DNA of 64,000 nucleotides from Acidobacteriota bacterium (GCA_003223245.1 QHYI01000121.1:1-64000), one strand, 5' to 3'. Positions 44,321-53,253 are shown, counted from the stretch's first letter. Made by a program: numbers and translations. Notes: generated by a model not told the origin, from the letters alone.

Positions 44321-45469
44321 GTGAAACTCGAGCGCACCTCCATCTTTGCTCTCGCGACCGCTGTCCCGGCCTTCGTCTTGCTGCTGACCTGCGTGCACGC
44401 CGGAGCGCCGCAGCAGGACCAGGCCGCGCAAAAATACTCGCGGACGCCGACCATCGAGGAGTATCAGCCCAAGTCCACGCTGGTCACTAAAGAACACAAA
44501 ATCGAGCGCGCCAAGTTTCCGTTCATTGATATTCACAGCCATCACTGGAACCCCACGCCCGAGCACGTGGATCAACTCGTGAAAGAAATGGACACCATCA
44601 ACCTGCGCGTGATCGTGAACCTGAGCGGCGGCACCGGAGACCAGTTGCGCCAAACCGTTGCGACCATGAAAGGCCGCCATCCCGACCGCTTTGTGGTCTT
44701 CGCTAATTTGAGTTACGACGATCTCAATACGCCCGGGTACGGCAAGCGCGCGGCGGCGCGGCTCGAACAAGACGTTAAGAGCGGTGGCGCGCAAGGATTG
44801 AAAATCTTCAAGAATTTCGGGATGGACCTGAAATACGCCAATGGTCAGCGCGTGCACGTGGACGACCCGGAATTAGATCCCGTCTGGGACAAGTGCGCGG
44901 AGTTGGGCATCCCAGTGCTCATCCACATCGCGGAGCCCTCCGCGTTTTTTGATCCCTGGGATTACCACAACGAGCGCTGGCTCGAGCTGAAGCAATTTCC
45001 GGGACGCGCGCGTCCGCCGGATAAATATCCGCCGTTCGAAACGCTGATTGCCGAACGCAACCACCTCTTCGCCAAACATCCGAGGACGAATTTCATCGCC
45101 GCGCACCTCGCCTTTCACGGCAACGACCTCGAACGCCTTGGCGAAACGCTCGACGAGTTGCCGAATATGTATGTGGACATTGCCGCAGTCCTTGCCGAAC
45201 TCGGCCGCCAACCCTATTCGGCCCACGATTTCCTGGTGAAATATCAGGATCGCGTCCTGATGGGCAAAGACATTTACGACGTGAATGAATACAAATGGTA
45301 TTTTCGCGCGCTCGAAACGCGCGACGAGTATTTCGAATATTACCGCCCGCGCCATGCCTTCTGGCGCATTTACGGATTCCAAGTGCCCGACGAAGTGTTG
45401 AAGAAGGTTTATTACCAGAATGCGTTGAACCTCGTTCCGGGCATCGACCGCAAGGCATTCCCGGATTAG
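44321..45469 (+). CDS. Exported amidohydrolase family protein (PF04909 type)
   Basis: 382 residues from a GTG with GGGAAG upstream. Signal peptide (SIFALATAVPAFVLLLTC), then a TIM-barrel amidohydrolase: FPFIDIHSHHWNPTPEH supplies the metal-binding HxH, GGAQGLKIFKNFGMD, PVLIHIAEPSAFFDPWD, FIAAHLAFHGNDLERL with a further His, and the late Asp in RVLMGKDIYD. Members hydrolyse or decarboxylate cyclic or aromatic acids; the substrate cannot be read. The same frame continues past the stop as a coding-like ghost (see 45470). Confidence 0.85.
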   Translation: MKLERTSIFALATAVPAFVLLLTCVHAGAPQQDQAAQKYSRTPTIEEYQPKSTLVTKEHKIERAKFPFIDIHSHHWNPTPEHVDQLVKEMDTINLRVIVNLSGGTGDQLRQTVATMKGRHPDRFVVFANLSYDDLNTPGYGKRAAARLEQDVKSGGAQGLKIFKNFGMDLKYANGQRVHVDDPELDPVWDKCAELGIPVLIHIAEPSAFFDPWDYHNERWLELKQFPGRARPPDKYPPFETLIAERNHLFAKHPRTNFIAAHLAFHGNDLERLGETLDELPNMYVDIAAVLAELGRQPYSAHDFLVKYQDRVLMGKDIYDVNEYKWYFRALETRDEYFEYYRPRHAFWRIYGFQVPDEVLKKVYYQNALNLVPGIDRKAFPD

Positions 45470-45676
45470 CGAGGCGTAAAAGACCGGGGCGAACTGGGTT
45501 TTGTAATTCTTCCGGAGGACTTCCACGCAGATGGGATTTGTTCTCCAAAACCTGCGTACTCGGCCGGCCCACAGCTGAAAATCGAGGAAGTGGAATAAGA
45601 ATCGAATCCCTTCTACAAAGGCGTGTTCTTCCGCCACGAGGAACTCAGCTCGATCCACAGACAGGGGCGGGAGTAA
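45470..45676 (+). pseudogene. Coding-like ghost frame behind the amidohydrolase
   Basis: In the same frame as the amidohydrolase and directly after its TAG, the sequence reads GELGFVILPEDFHADGI, SAGPQLKIEEVE, a TAA at 45596, then ESNPFYKGVFFRHEELSSIH and a final TAA at 45674. Composition and codon pattern look coding and the single internal TAA could come from GAA. No start and no recognised family; likely the 3' end of another gene fused by deletion. Confidence 0.4.
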
Positions 45677-45751
45677 CTGGCGGAAAGGAGTCGCCGTTTC
45701 TTCCGTTTTGGTTCTTCGTCGTTCCGTTGTACATTCCACGGTGCAACTTCC

Positions 45752-46156
45752 ATGATCGCGCCTGTTATCCACGCTGAAGCTCTCAGCAAGCGTTACCGCC
45801 GCGGCTTCGAGGGGGACCCCGGCCTCCGCCACGCCCTGGAGAATTTCTTGCGTTCCCCGCTTGCGGCTCTTCGTCGCCCCAAAGCAGAGATGTTCTGGGC
45901 TCTCCAACACGTCTCGCTCGACGTTCACGAACCGAGCTCCAGAAGAGCTTTTTGCTGGCAGGCCGCCGCTGGGACCTGGATATCCGAGTGCCTTTGGATT
46001 TCCAACGCTCCCGGCTGGGAAGAGGCGGTCCGTCATCTTGCGCTCCAGACCAACCGGCAACGCCCCGCGCAATGGATCGACTACTTTGTCTTCTCCAAAG
46101 GCCTGTATTACCAGAAAATCCCAGAGTTCGTCATCGGCCGCCCCGGTTGGCAGTGA
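45752..46156 (+). pseudogene. Polysaccharide ABC ATPase start joined to glycosyltransferase-like piece
   Basis: The frame opens with the N-terminus of a Wzt/TagH-type ATPase (IHAEALSKRYRRGFEGDPGL, FLRSPLAALRRPKAEMFWAL, QHVSLDVHE) and breaks off before Walker A. It continues, after a frame change, with SFLLAGRRWDLDIRVPLDF, and after a second change at about 46010 with GWEEAVRHLALQTN and IDYFVFSKGLYYQKIPEF, typical of a conserved protein in polysaccharide gene clusters that carries DYFVF and IGRPGW motifs. It is a deletion fusion of two genes from a surface-polysaccharide locus; neither part can work. Confidence 0.65.
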
Positions 46157-46361
46157 GGGTTTTCGTCCCAGCAGAAACCCCGAGCAAAAGTGCCAGGAAA
46201 GAAAGGATTGAGCAGGGGTGCGCTCGGCTTTAGGTTATTCCTGCGCAGAGGTTGTTGCACTCAAGAAGTTATCACCAGCACCCTAACTTCAGGTAGACCC
46301 GGACGCCACACCCAACACCTCGCAGGGTTATCTGCACATTTTCTAATCTGGAGTTAAGCTC

Positions 46362-48116
46362 ATGAGAGTCGTACCAAAAACCACTCGACGCACATTCCTG
46401 AAGGTCGGCACCGTAGCCGGAGCCGGTCTGATTGCCGGCGATTTCCTGGTCGGGAAAAAAGGCAAGCACGCACTGCAGACTGCGGCTACTCGCCCAAAAT
46501 GGCGCACCACCCCTTCCCACCACGTGAGCGCGCTGCAATCCACCCCGACTCTGAAGCCCTACGTGGATGCGCTGCCCATTCCGCCGGTGATCGCGCTCCA
46601 AAGCGGCGTCGTCACGCGAATAGGCATGTCGCAATTCCAACAGAAACTGCACCGCGACTTGCCGCCAACGACCGTTTGGGGCTTCCAAGGCAGCTACCCC
46701 GGGCCAACGCTGGAAGCGCGGCAAGGCTCGCCCGTGCAAGTGCAGTGGATTAATAACCTGCCCACTACCCACTTCCTGCCGATTGACAACACCATTCATG
46801 GCGCCGAGAGCACCCAGCCGCAAGTGCGCAATGTGGTTCATCTCCACGGGCACAAAATAATGCCTCCGAACGACGGCTACCCGGAGGCTTGGTTCAGCCC
46901 TGATGGAAAAACCGGTCCTTATTACAATCCGAATCCATATCTCTACCCGAACGACCAGCCCGCAACGACGCTTTGGTATCATGATCACGCTCTAGGCATC
47001 ACGCGGCTGAACAACTACGCCGGGCTTTCCGGCTTTTACATCATCCGCAGCAGCGCGGAGGATGCGCTCAACCTGCCGCAAGGCCCATACGAAATTCCGC
47101 TGGTGCTCCACGACCGCATGTTCAATTCCGACGGCTCGCTCCTCTATCCGGTGGCTGTAGGAGGCACGCATCCCGTGTGGATGCCTGAGTTCTTCGGGGA
47201 CACCGTGTTAGTCAACGGAATGGTGTGGCCGTACCTGGAGGTGGAACCGCGCAAGTATCGTTTTCGCTTGTTGAACGGCTCGAATTCGCGCTTCTACCAT
47301 TTGACCCTTCAAGGGAGCGACGGCAACGGCACGCCGAATGGCACTTCCGGGCCGCCCATGTTTCAGATTGGCACCGACGGCGGACTGCTTCCCGCTCCCG
47401 TAAAGCTTGCCGATATCCTCATTGCTACCGCAGAGCGCTTTGACTTCGTCATTGATTTTACCGGCATGAAAGGAAAGTTTTTTGTCTTTCAAAACGACGC
47501 GCCAGCGCCCTATCCCGGCGGGGGCGAGGTCGTTCCGACGAACGTGATGATGTTCCGAGTCACCAGAGCGCTCTCCGGACTCGACACAAGTGCACTGCCC
47601 TCGAAATTAGCCGATATCCCGTTGTACGACCCGGCGCTGGCTGTCAGGGAGCGCAATCTGGCACTCAGTGAGAGTGACCGGGCCTCAGACGGCTTCCCCG
47701 AGATCAGCGAGCTTGACGAATTGGATTGGTCGGCCCCCGTTACTGAAGATCCCCAAGCCGGCACCCTCGAATTGTGGAACCTGGTCAATACGACAGGGGA
47801 TGCGCATCCAATTCATGTCCACCTGGTGCAATTTCAAGCGCTGGAGCGCCGGCCATTCGACACGCAAACATTCCTGAGTTCCGGCCAGGTAGTCTTCACG
47901 GGTCCGCCCGTTCCGCCCGATGCCAACGAACGTCCGGCGTGGAAGGACACCATCAAGGCGTATCCGGGAATGGTCACCCGCATCCTGGCAAAGTTCGATC
48001 TCCCGACGGGGGCACAGGTCACCTCCGGGCAGAGGCTTCGTTATGTCTGGCACTGCCACATCCTGGAACACGAAGACAACGAAATGATGCGGCCGTTTGA
48101 CGTGGTGGTGCCTTGA
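46362..48116 (+). CDS. TAT-exported multicopper oxidase (CotA/bilirubin oxidase-like)
   Basis: 584 residues. TAT signal TRRTFLKVGTVAGAGLIAG. All four copper-binding motifs are present: HLHGHK (about residue 162), WYHDHA (about 206), HPIHVHLVQF (about 485) and the C-terminal HCHILEHEDNEMM, whose Cys and downstream Met mark the type 1 site. Three cupredoxin domains fit the length. It oxidises phenolics, bilirubin-like compounds or metal ions with reduction of O2 to water in the periplasm. No copper-resistance genes are adjacent; rpmH lies about 400 bp downstream. Confidence 0.92.
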   Translation: MRVVPKTTRRTFLKVGTVAGAGLIAGDFLVGKKGKHALQTAATRPKWRTTPSHHVSALQSTPTLKPYVDALPIPPVIALQSGVVTRIGMSQFQQKLHRDLPPTTVWGFQGSYPGPTLEARQGSPVQVQWINNLPTTHFLPIDNTIHGAESTQPQVRNVVHLHGHKIMPPNDGYPEAWFSPDGKTGPYYNPNPYLYPNDQPATTLWYHDHALGITRLNNYAGLSGFYIIRSSAEDALNLPQGPYEIPLVLHDRMFNSDGSLLYPVAVGGTHPVWMPEFFGDTVLVNGMVWPYLEVEPRKYRFRLLNGSNSRFYHLTLQGSDGNGTPNGTSGPPMFQIGTDGGLLPAPVKLADILIATAERFDFVIDFTGMKGKFFVFQNDAPAPYPGGGEVVPTNVMMFRVTRALSGLDTSALPSKLADIPLYDPALAVRERNLALSESDRASDGFPEISELDELDWSAPVTEDPQAGTLELWNLVNTTGDAHPIHVHLVQFQALERRPFDTQTFLSSGQVVFTGPPVPPDANERPAWKDTIKAYPGMVTRILAKFDLPTGAQVTSGQRLRYVWHCHILEHEDNEMMRPFDVVVP

Positions 48117-48133
48117 AGCTAACTTGAAGCTAA
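48112..48133. repeat. 11-bp tandem duplication at the oxidase stop
   Basis: CTTGAAGCTAA occurs twice in tandem; the first copy contains the TGA stop of the oxidase gene. Confidence 0.6.
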
Positions 48134-48287
48134 GGCAAACCGGAAGAGGTTCGAGACTCTAGTCGACCAAGGAAATTGCCGATTTGCGGCGAAGGGCACC
48201 TCCTATTTGACGCGGCATCGAGAACACGAGGACCCAGTGTGCCTGTGCCTGCTTCTACCTTTCTGCTTCATTCTGCTTCTGCCTTTC
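48134..48287. other. Left part of the gap before rpmH
   Basis: With the bases up to 48516 this is a 383-bp gap without a gene. It contains pyrimidine-rich repeats of TTCTGCTT (about 48260-48280). No dnaA gene or DnaA-box cluster is present, although this is where they often lie. Confidence 0.4.
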
Positions 48288-48317
48288 TTGACCCTTTGCG
48301 CAAGGGTCGCATACACT
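48288..48317 (+). promoter_or_regulatory. Candidate promoter of the rpmH operon
   Basis: TTGACC (48288-48293), 18-bp spacer, TACACT (48312-48317). The spacer holds the near-palindrome CCCTTTGCGCAAGGG. The leader to rpmH would be about 190 bases. Confidence 0.45.
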
Positions 48318-48516
48318 AAGAAATTCGAAATCAGCCCAAGGAACGGCTAGTGCCGTTCCGACTGTATTCGAACCCTAGGGTCACGCGGGAGCTGGAAACA
48401 GGACACATGCAGCAACTGCGGGGCTCCGGTTGCGGCTGGAATGGTACGAGTGAGGTTGTTCGCATCGCGGGTGAAACCGACCACCACCCAATTGCGTACT
48501 ACCAAGGGGGATTGCT

Positions 48517-48657
48517 TTGCCAAAGCGCACCTATCAACCGCGCCGACGACGCCGCGCCAAGACGCACGGTTTCCGCGCACGCATGAAGTCCAAAGGCGGC
48601 CGCAAAGTGCTGGCGGCGCGCCGCAGGAAGGGGCGCCATCGACTCACCCCGGAATAG
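48517..48657 (+). CDS. rpmH: 50S ribosomal protein L34
   Basis: 46 residues from a TTG start: [38 protein letters not shown], then RHRLTPE. This matches L34 over its full length. AAGGGGG is 6 bp upstream of the TTG, which decides the start. L34 is a late-assembling large-subunit protein. First gene of the conserved rpmH-rnpA-yidD-yidC-khpB string; it overlaps longer spurious frames and is easily missed. Confidence 0.95.
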   Translation: MPKRTYQPRRRRRAKTHGFRARMKSKGGRKVLAARRRKGRHRLTPE

Positions 48658-48673
48658 GGCCGGGAACCCGCCC

Positions 48674-49045
48674 ATGCCCGGCCATGCGGGCCAAGAAGGG
48701 ATGACGTTTCCGCGTGTGGCGCGGTTGGTCAGGCGCGGCGAATTTGACGCCGTCTATCGCGCCGGCAAGCGCCGCTCGAGTTCCCACTTCACAGTTTTCT
48801 TACGCGCCAACGAATTGCCACAGAGCCGCTTTGGCGTCAGCATTAAGAAAGCCCTCGGCGGCGCGGTGGTGCGCAATCGCATCCGGCGGCGCTTGCGAGA
48901 AATCGTGCGCCACCACCGGAGGGAAATTCCGGCGGGATGGGACATCGTGATTCACCCGAAAAGCGTGGCGGCCAAAGCGCCGTTTGCGGCATTGACCGCG
49001 GATTTGCTGCAACTGCTGCAAAGCGCAGCGCAGGCAGGGAAGTGA
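48674..49045 (+). CDS. rnpA: Ribonuclease P protein component
   Basis: 123 residues. FPRVARLVRRGEFDAVYRAG, FTVFLRANELPQSRFGVSI and the signature RNRIRRRLREIVRHH, the basic helix that binds P RNA. It assists the catalytic RNA in 5' maturation of tRNAs. The ATG at 48674 has GGGAA about 9 bp upstream; ATG 48701 (TFPRVARLV) is the alternative. It lies 16 bp behind rpmH and overlaps yidD by 4 bp (GTGA). Confidence 0.92.
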   Translation: MPGHAGQEGMTFPRVARLVRRGEFDAVYRAGKRRSSSHFTVFLRANELPQSRFGVSIKKALGGAVVRNRIRRRLREIVRHHRREIPAGWDIVIHPKSVAAKAPFAALTADLLQLLQSAAQAGK

Positions 49046-49416
49046 AAGTAGAAAAGATGACTTTGTCCCAGAAAGAAGAGGACACGCTAAAGCCTGTCCC
49101 TGTGAGCCTCCCGGTGCGAATCGCGCTCTTGGCACTGCGAATTTACAAAGCGTATTTGTCCCTCCTGTTTGCGGGGAACTGCCGGTTTCACCCCACCTGC
49201 TCGCAGTATGCCTACGAGGCGATTGAGCGCTTCGGAGTGGGGCGGGGGATTTGGCTGGGAATGAAGCGTCTTCTGCGGTGCCATCCGCTGTCGCGGAAGT
49301 TTGGTTACGACCCCGTCCCCGAGAGTTGGGACGAAACCGTCGACACGGCGAATCGCACCGCGACCGCAAGCCTCGCGACGCGCTCCTCTGAGATTCCGCG
49401 TGAGGTGCATTTTTGA
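49042..49416 (+). CDS. yidD: Membrane protein insertion efficiency factor
   Basis: 124 residues from a GTG overlapping the rnpA stop. Core motifs ALRIYKAYLSLLFAGNCRF, HPTCSQYAYEAIERFG and RLLRCHPLSRKFGYDPVP define YidD, with the conserved Cys residues. It is a small amphipathic membrane-associated helper of YidC. An ATG at 49057 is an alternative start. The C-terminal 35 residues are a low-complexity extension. The stop overlaps the TTG of yidC (TTGA). Confidence 0.9.
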   Translation: MKVEKMTLSQKEEDTLKPVPVSLPVRIALLALRIYKAYLSLLFAGNCRFHPTCSQYAYEAIERFGVGRGIWLGMKRLLRCHPLSRKFGYDPVPESWDETVDTANRTATASLATRSSEIPREVHF

Positions 49417-51191
49417 ACGTTCCGGGACAAAAGGACAAGTTCACGCCAGAATTGCGGATTCTGGTGGCGTCGCTTCTGTCGATTTTAGTGATCCTGGTTT
49501 GGGCGAAATATTATGGGCCGAAGCCGCCGGTTCAGCGGCCACACGCGAACCGGCCCGCCGAGACCGCTCCCGCCACTTCTGGTCCCGCCGTGGCCACTTC
49601 CCCCACGGAAAAGGGTTCGCAAGCTCCTTCACCTCCGACCACCGTCGCTGCTGCACCGCCCATGAACGTTCCGCGCATTAGCGATTCTCAAGAACGCACA
49701 ATAACCATCGAGAACAACCTCTATCGCGTGGAAATCTCCAATCAAGGCGCGGTGGTCGAAAGCTGGAAGCTCAAGAGATATCTGGATGATGCCAAGCCGC
49801 CGCGCGTCCTGGACGTGGTGCACCCGGAGGCTTCGCAGCAAACCGGCGGCTGGCCGTTTGCGTTGATCCTCGATGACGAGCAGCTGCAAAACGCGGCGAA
49901 CGGCGGGCTCTATCAAGTTTCTGCTACAGCAAGCAGTTTGCAGGCCCCCGCCGACTTGCAATTCGTCTGGAGCAACGGCCAACTCGAAGTCACAAAACAC
50001 TTTCACTTCGATCACAGCTACGTGGTCCGCGTGGAAACGTCCGCGAAGCTGAACGGGAGCCCCATAAGGGCAGGGCTTGCCTGGCTGGGCGGATTTGGGG
50101 ATTGCACGGTGGCGAATCCCGCTCCGATCGAAACGGTGACCACCTATTATGGCGAAGGCGGAAAGATCACGAACTACTCGTACAAGAAACTCGAAGGCCT
50201 GGACAAGTGGGGCCCCGGCTTGTGGCAAGGTGGAAAAGATTTTGTGGGCATCGAGGACCGTTATTTTACGGCCGCATTCTTGCCGCCGAACGGCGCGGCC
50301 CCGGGGACCCTCGAGACGCGCTACTGGAAGGCTCCGCAGACCGTTAAGGTCTGCGAGCAAGCCACTCCCGAAGCCGTGCCGGAAGTCGCCGTGGCCTCCT
50401 CCGCAAGCCCGCTCGTAGTGCGCGCCTACGTTGGGCCAAAAGATTACGACGATTTGAAAAAGATGAACCCGCCGCTGCAGGGGCTGGTCAATTTCGGATG
50501 GCTGGAGTTCATCGCCGAGCCGCTGTTCCACGGCTTGAAGTGGCTGCACAACTACATTCCGAATTGGGGCTGGGCGATTGTCGTACTCACGCTGGTCTTG
50601 AACATGCTGCTTTTCCCGCTGCGCATCTCCGGCTACAAAACGACCCTGAAAATGCAGCGCGTAGCGCCGGAAATCAAAGCCATCCAGGAAAAATACAAGA
50701 AATATTCCATGCGCGATCCGCGCAAGGCGGAGATGAACAAGGAAGTGATGGCCATTTACAGCCGCGAGGGCATCAATCCCGTGGGCGGCTGTGTCCCGCA
50801 GTTGCTGCAACTTCCGATTTGGTACGGGCTGTACCGCGCGCTGCAAGGCACGATTGAATTGCGCCATGCACCATGGTTCGGCTGGATTACCGATTTGTCG
50901 GCAAAGGATCCTTATTACATTCTGCCTCTGGCGATGGGCTTGTCCATGTACCTGGTGTCCAAGATGACGCCCATGACTGCTGCTACCGACCCGCAACAGC
51001 AAGCCATGATGAAAATCATGCCCATCGGTATGGCCGCGTTGTTTATGGTTATTCCCTATCCCAGCGGCCTGGCGGTGTATATTCTCACCAGTAGCTTGGT
51101 CGGGATCGGGCAGCAGTGGTATTTGAACCGGAAGCATCCGCTGCCGCCTCCGGGCAAGCCCGCGCGCGCGAAGAGTGGGAAGAAGCCGTAG
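49413..51191 (+). CDS. yidC: Membrane protein insertase YidC
   Basis: 592 residues from a TTG coupled to yidD. N-terminal anchor (LRILVASLLSILVILVWA), Pro/Ala-rich linker, periplasmic P1 beta-supersandwich (RTITIENNLYRVEISNQGA to about residue 340), then the five-helix insertase core: WAIVVLTLVLNMLLFPLRI with the conserved groove Arg, EINPVGGC-like INPVGGCVPQLLQLPIWYG, YILPLAMGLSMYLVSKM and PYPSGLAVYILTSSLVG. A basic C-terminus follows. It inserts and folds inner-membrane proteins with or without SecYEG. Confidence 0.95.
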   Translation: MNVPGQKDKFTPELRILVASLLSILVILVWAKYYGPKPPVQRPHANRPAETAPATSGPAVATSPTEKGSQAPSPPTTVAAAPPMNVPRISDSQERTITIENNLYRVEISNQGAVVESWKLKRYLDDAKPPRVLDVVHPEASQQTGGWPFALILDDEQLQNAANGGLYQVSATASSLQAPADLQFVWSNGQLEVTKHFHFDHSYVVRVETSAKLNGSPIRAGLAWLGGFGDCTVANPAPIETVTTYYGEGGKITNYSYKKLEGLDKWGPGLWQGGKDFVGIEDRYFTAAFLPPNGAAPGTLETRYWKAPQTVKVCEQATPEAVPEVAVASSASPLVVRAYVGPKDYDDLKKMNPPLQGLVNFGWLEFIAEPLFHGLKWLHNYIPNWGWAIVVLTLVLNMLLFPLRISGYKTTLKMQRVAPEIKAIQEKYKKYSMRDPRKAEMNKEVMAIYSREGINPVGGCVPQLLQLPIWYGLYRALQGTIELRHAPWFGWITDLSAKDPYYILPLAMGLSMYLVSKMTPMTAATDPQQQAMMKIMPIGMAALFMVIPYPSGLAVYILTSSLVGIGQQWYLNRKHPLPPPGKPARAKSGKKP

Positions 51192-51347
51192 TCTTCGCGT
51201 TTTGGCATTTTTGATTCGAACCCGCAGTGGTTATAGCGCGGGGCGAAGTCTCCGGGAGCCCTGCGGTTTTTTCTGTAACCGATTTTTCTGTACGCTGCTC
51301 GCTCGAAGTTGCCGTAACGTAGTTTTGAGTCTTAAATTAATTGCCCT

Positions 51348-51878
51348 ATGCCCCTGGAACTCATCCGAGACGGCAAGCTCGACCGGCAGGCCACCGCCGA
51401 CGCGCTGCGGCAATTTCTCGAAAACATCGTGCGCTCTTCCGGCCTCGAATTGAAAGTGAACGTGCGCGCGGTTCCAACCGATGGCTCTGCAACCGAAGGC
51501 CAAGCAGAAGTGCTCGCCGACCTCGACGGACGCGACAAAGAAATCCTGTTGGAACGTGGCGCCGAGGTTTTGAAAGCGTTAGAACATCTCGCCTTCAAGG
51601 CCTTGCGGTTGGAGCCTGTGTATCACGAAAAAATTCATATCGACTGCGGCGGCTACCGCGCGCTGCGTTTCGAGGAATTAAAAATGACCGCGCGCGTCGC
51701 CGCGGAACGCGTGCAGCAAACCAAACAACCGTTCCCCTTGAATCCCATGTCCTCACGCGAACGTCGCATCGTGCACTTAGCTGTAAAAGACATTCCTGGC
51801 GTGCGCACGCAAAGCGTGGGCCTGGGCGAGGAGCGCCAAGTCGTTATTCATCCGGCCGACTCCCAGCCCAAGAAATAG
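51348..51878 (+). CDS. khpB: RNA-binding protein KhpB/Jag (KH and R3H domains)
   Basis: 176 residues. KH-like domain around residues 20-100 (RQFLENIVRSSGLELKVNV, LLERGAEVLKALEHLAFKAL, IHIDCGGYRALRFEELK) and a C-terminal R3H domain (PLNPMSSRERRIVHLAV, with Arg-x3-His, then VRTQSVGLGEERQVVI). The Jag-N domain is absent. With KhpA it binds RNA and affects cell division in other bacteria. Last gene of the rpmH operon, 156 bp after yidC; a terminator follows. Confidence 0.92.
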   Translation: MPLELIRDGKLDRQATADALRQFLENIVRSSGLELKVNVRAVPTDGSATEGQAEVLADLDGRDKEILLERGAEVLKALEHLAFKALRLEPVYHEKIHIDCGGYRALRFEELKMTARVAAERVQQTKQPFPLNPMSSRERRIVHLAVKDIPGVRTQSVGLGEERQVVIHPADSQPKK

Positions 51879-51917
51879 ATGCACTAGATGGATTCATTGC
51901 CGGTGGCGTGCACCTAT

Positions 51918-51946
51918 GGGGTCCGCCATCTGGGGCGGCCCCTTTT
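51918..51946 (+). terminator. Intrinsic terminator of the rpmH-khpB operon
   Basis: GGGG-T-CCGCC pairs with GGCGGCCCC (one bulged T) and is followed by TTTT, 40 bp after the khpB stop. Confidence 0.75.
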
Positions 51947-51952
51947 GCCCGT

Positions 51953-53188
51953 CTAGTGTGTCGCCCAGCCTTGCGAAAGCACGGCGCCAGTCGCGCTAAA
52001 GCGCACGCGATAGGTAAACGCCGGAGGGCGGCCGGTCGTGGTGCGCAAGAAGCGCACGTCGGAAATCTCCACCACAGCTTCCCGGCCTTCTGTGTGAAAG
52101 CGCGTCACGGGAAACCGCGCGAACCACAACACTTTCTGCACTTCCGGCAAGCGCCTGGCTTCTTCAATGTAGGAATTCGGCGCCGCATCGGGATAAAAGC
52201 GATGCTCATGCGCCAGCAACTCCGTGTCACTTGCCGACCTATCGCCCAGATCCATGCGCAGCTCGTAGACACCATGCTCGCCCCGCACCAACCCATCCCA
52301 ATGCCAAAGCGACGGGGGAAGCGGGAGCGCGCCAATTGCTTCCACTTGTAAATGATCGAGTTGCGCAAACTTCTCGATGCGCACAAGCGCCACGCGATGG
52401 GCAAACAACGTCAGCGCCACGTACACCAGTGAAGCGGCAAAGCCCGCGCGATTCCATCTGCGGTACGGAATCTTCAGGCCCCAGCCGCGAAGAGCCGGCA
52501 AGAAAAAAATTGCCGTGAAAATAATCATCCCTGCTAGCACGGTGGGCCCTGAAATTGGCGCGCCGGCCGCCTCGCCGATGCGGGCAACGAGTACTGGCAC
52601 GGGCAAGAACACCAGCCACACACCTGCCACCCGGTTTTTCATTTTCTCCGGACGTGAATAGACCCACGCAAGCAATTGCGGCACAAGCAGAATCGCGGTA
52701 AACGTGAAATCCACGATGAACAGCAGGTCCCAGGCGGGGCGTGACCATTGGATCGGTGACCAGATCATGGTCCCAAACGAAGTGGCCAGATCAAGCAAAA
52801 TGTGGCTCAGGATGCCCACTCCGTAGATCGCGCTCAACATGGCGAACGATGGCGCCTCCCATTTGCGCCACTTACACAATGCCTGAGTGATTCCGGCAAG
52901 TAACAGCGCCCACAGGGGCAGCATCACCAGCGAATGCGTGATGCTGCGGTGCCAGGTGACGATGAGCAGCCGGTCGTGCGAAAAAATGTCGCGAAGCACG
53001 TCGGAGTCCGGAAAAATCGCGCCCAGCATCAGCGCCCACGTGACGATCCGTCCACGCGAGGGTTTAAACCTAACGCCGGGCTTCAGCCCGGCATCTGGGC
53101 TTGTCGCTTGCAAGCCAAACATGTCCGCACCACGAAAAACCGCCTTGCCGACCAGCGCGCCCGCGATGCCGTGTGTGATGGTGTCCAT
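51953..53188 (-). CDS. YdjM-type membrane-bound metal-dependent hydrolase
   Basis: 411 residues. The N-terminal domain is typical of the family (DTITHGIAGALVGKAVF, GAIFPDSDVLRDIFSHDRL, TWHRSITHSLVMLPLWALLL, YGVGILSHILLDLATSFG), with the His/Asp residues thought to bind metal. Seven or so membrane helices reach to about residue 265, and a soluble C-terminal domain follows. Between residues 25 and 45 (FGLQATSPDAGLKPGVRF) the protein carries a stretch encoded by a palindromic repeat (53075-53092), absent from the family as I know it. Function is unproven; relatives are linked to phospholipid or LexA-regulated processes. Confidence 0.85.
   Translation of the reverse strand: MDTITHGIAGALVGKAVFRGADMFGLQATSPDAGLKPGVRFKPSRGRIVTWALMLGAIFPDSDVLRDIFSHDRLLIVTWHRSITHSLVMLPLWALLLAGITQALCKWRKWEAPSFAMLSAIYGVGILSHILLDLATSFGTMIWSPIQWSRPAWDLLFIVDFTFTAILLVPQLLAWVYSRPEKMKNRVAGVWLVFLPVPVLVARIGEAAGAPISGPTVLAGMIIFTAIFFLPALRGWGLKIPYRRWNRAGFAASLVYVALTLFAHRVALVRIEKFAQLDHLQVEAIGALPLPPSLWHWDGLVRGEHGVYELRMDLGDRSASDTELLAHEHRFYPDAAPNSYIEEARRLPEVQKVLWFARFPVTRFHTEGREAVVEISDVRFLRTTTGRPPAFTYRVRFSATGAVLSQGWATH
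53075..53092. repeat. Palindrome with TTCA (TGAA) loop inside ydjM
   Basis: GCCGGGC-TTCA-GCCCGGC, a 7-bp perfect stem, lies in frame inside the ydjM coding sequence and encodes part of DAGLKPGV. The flanks (TTTAAACCTAAC) look like part of the inserted unit. Confidence 0.65.
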
Positions 53189-53253
53189 GCTCAGAGTTTA
53201 CCGGAAACCGCGGACACTCCTTGGTCTGTCCGAGGGAGTCTCATTGCGACGAA

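Noticed and set aside
44873-46072. Open frame of 399 codons on the minus strand
   Set aside because: Opposite the amidohydrolase; no start signal, no motif.
51205-51220. tRNA T-loop-like GATTCGAACCC
   Set aside because: No complementary T-stem and no acceptor or anticodon arm could be formed around it.
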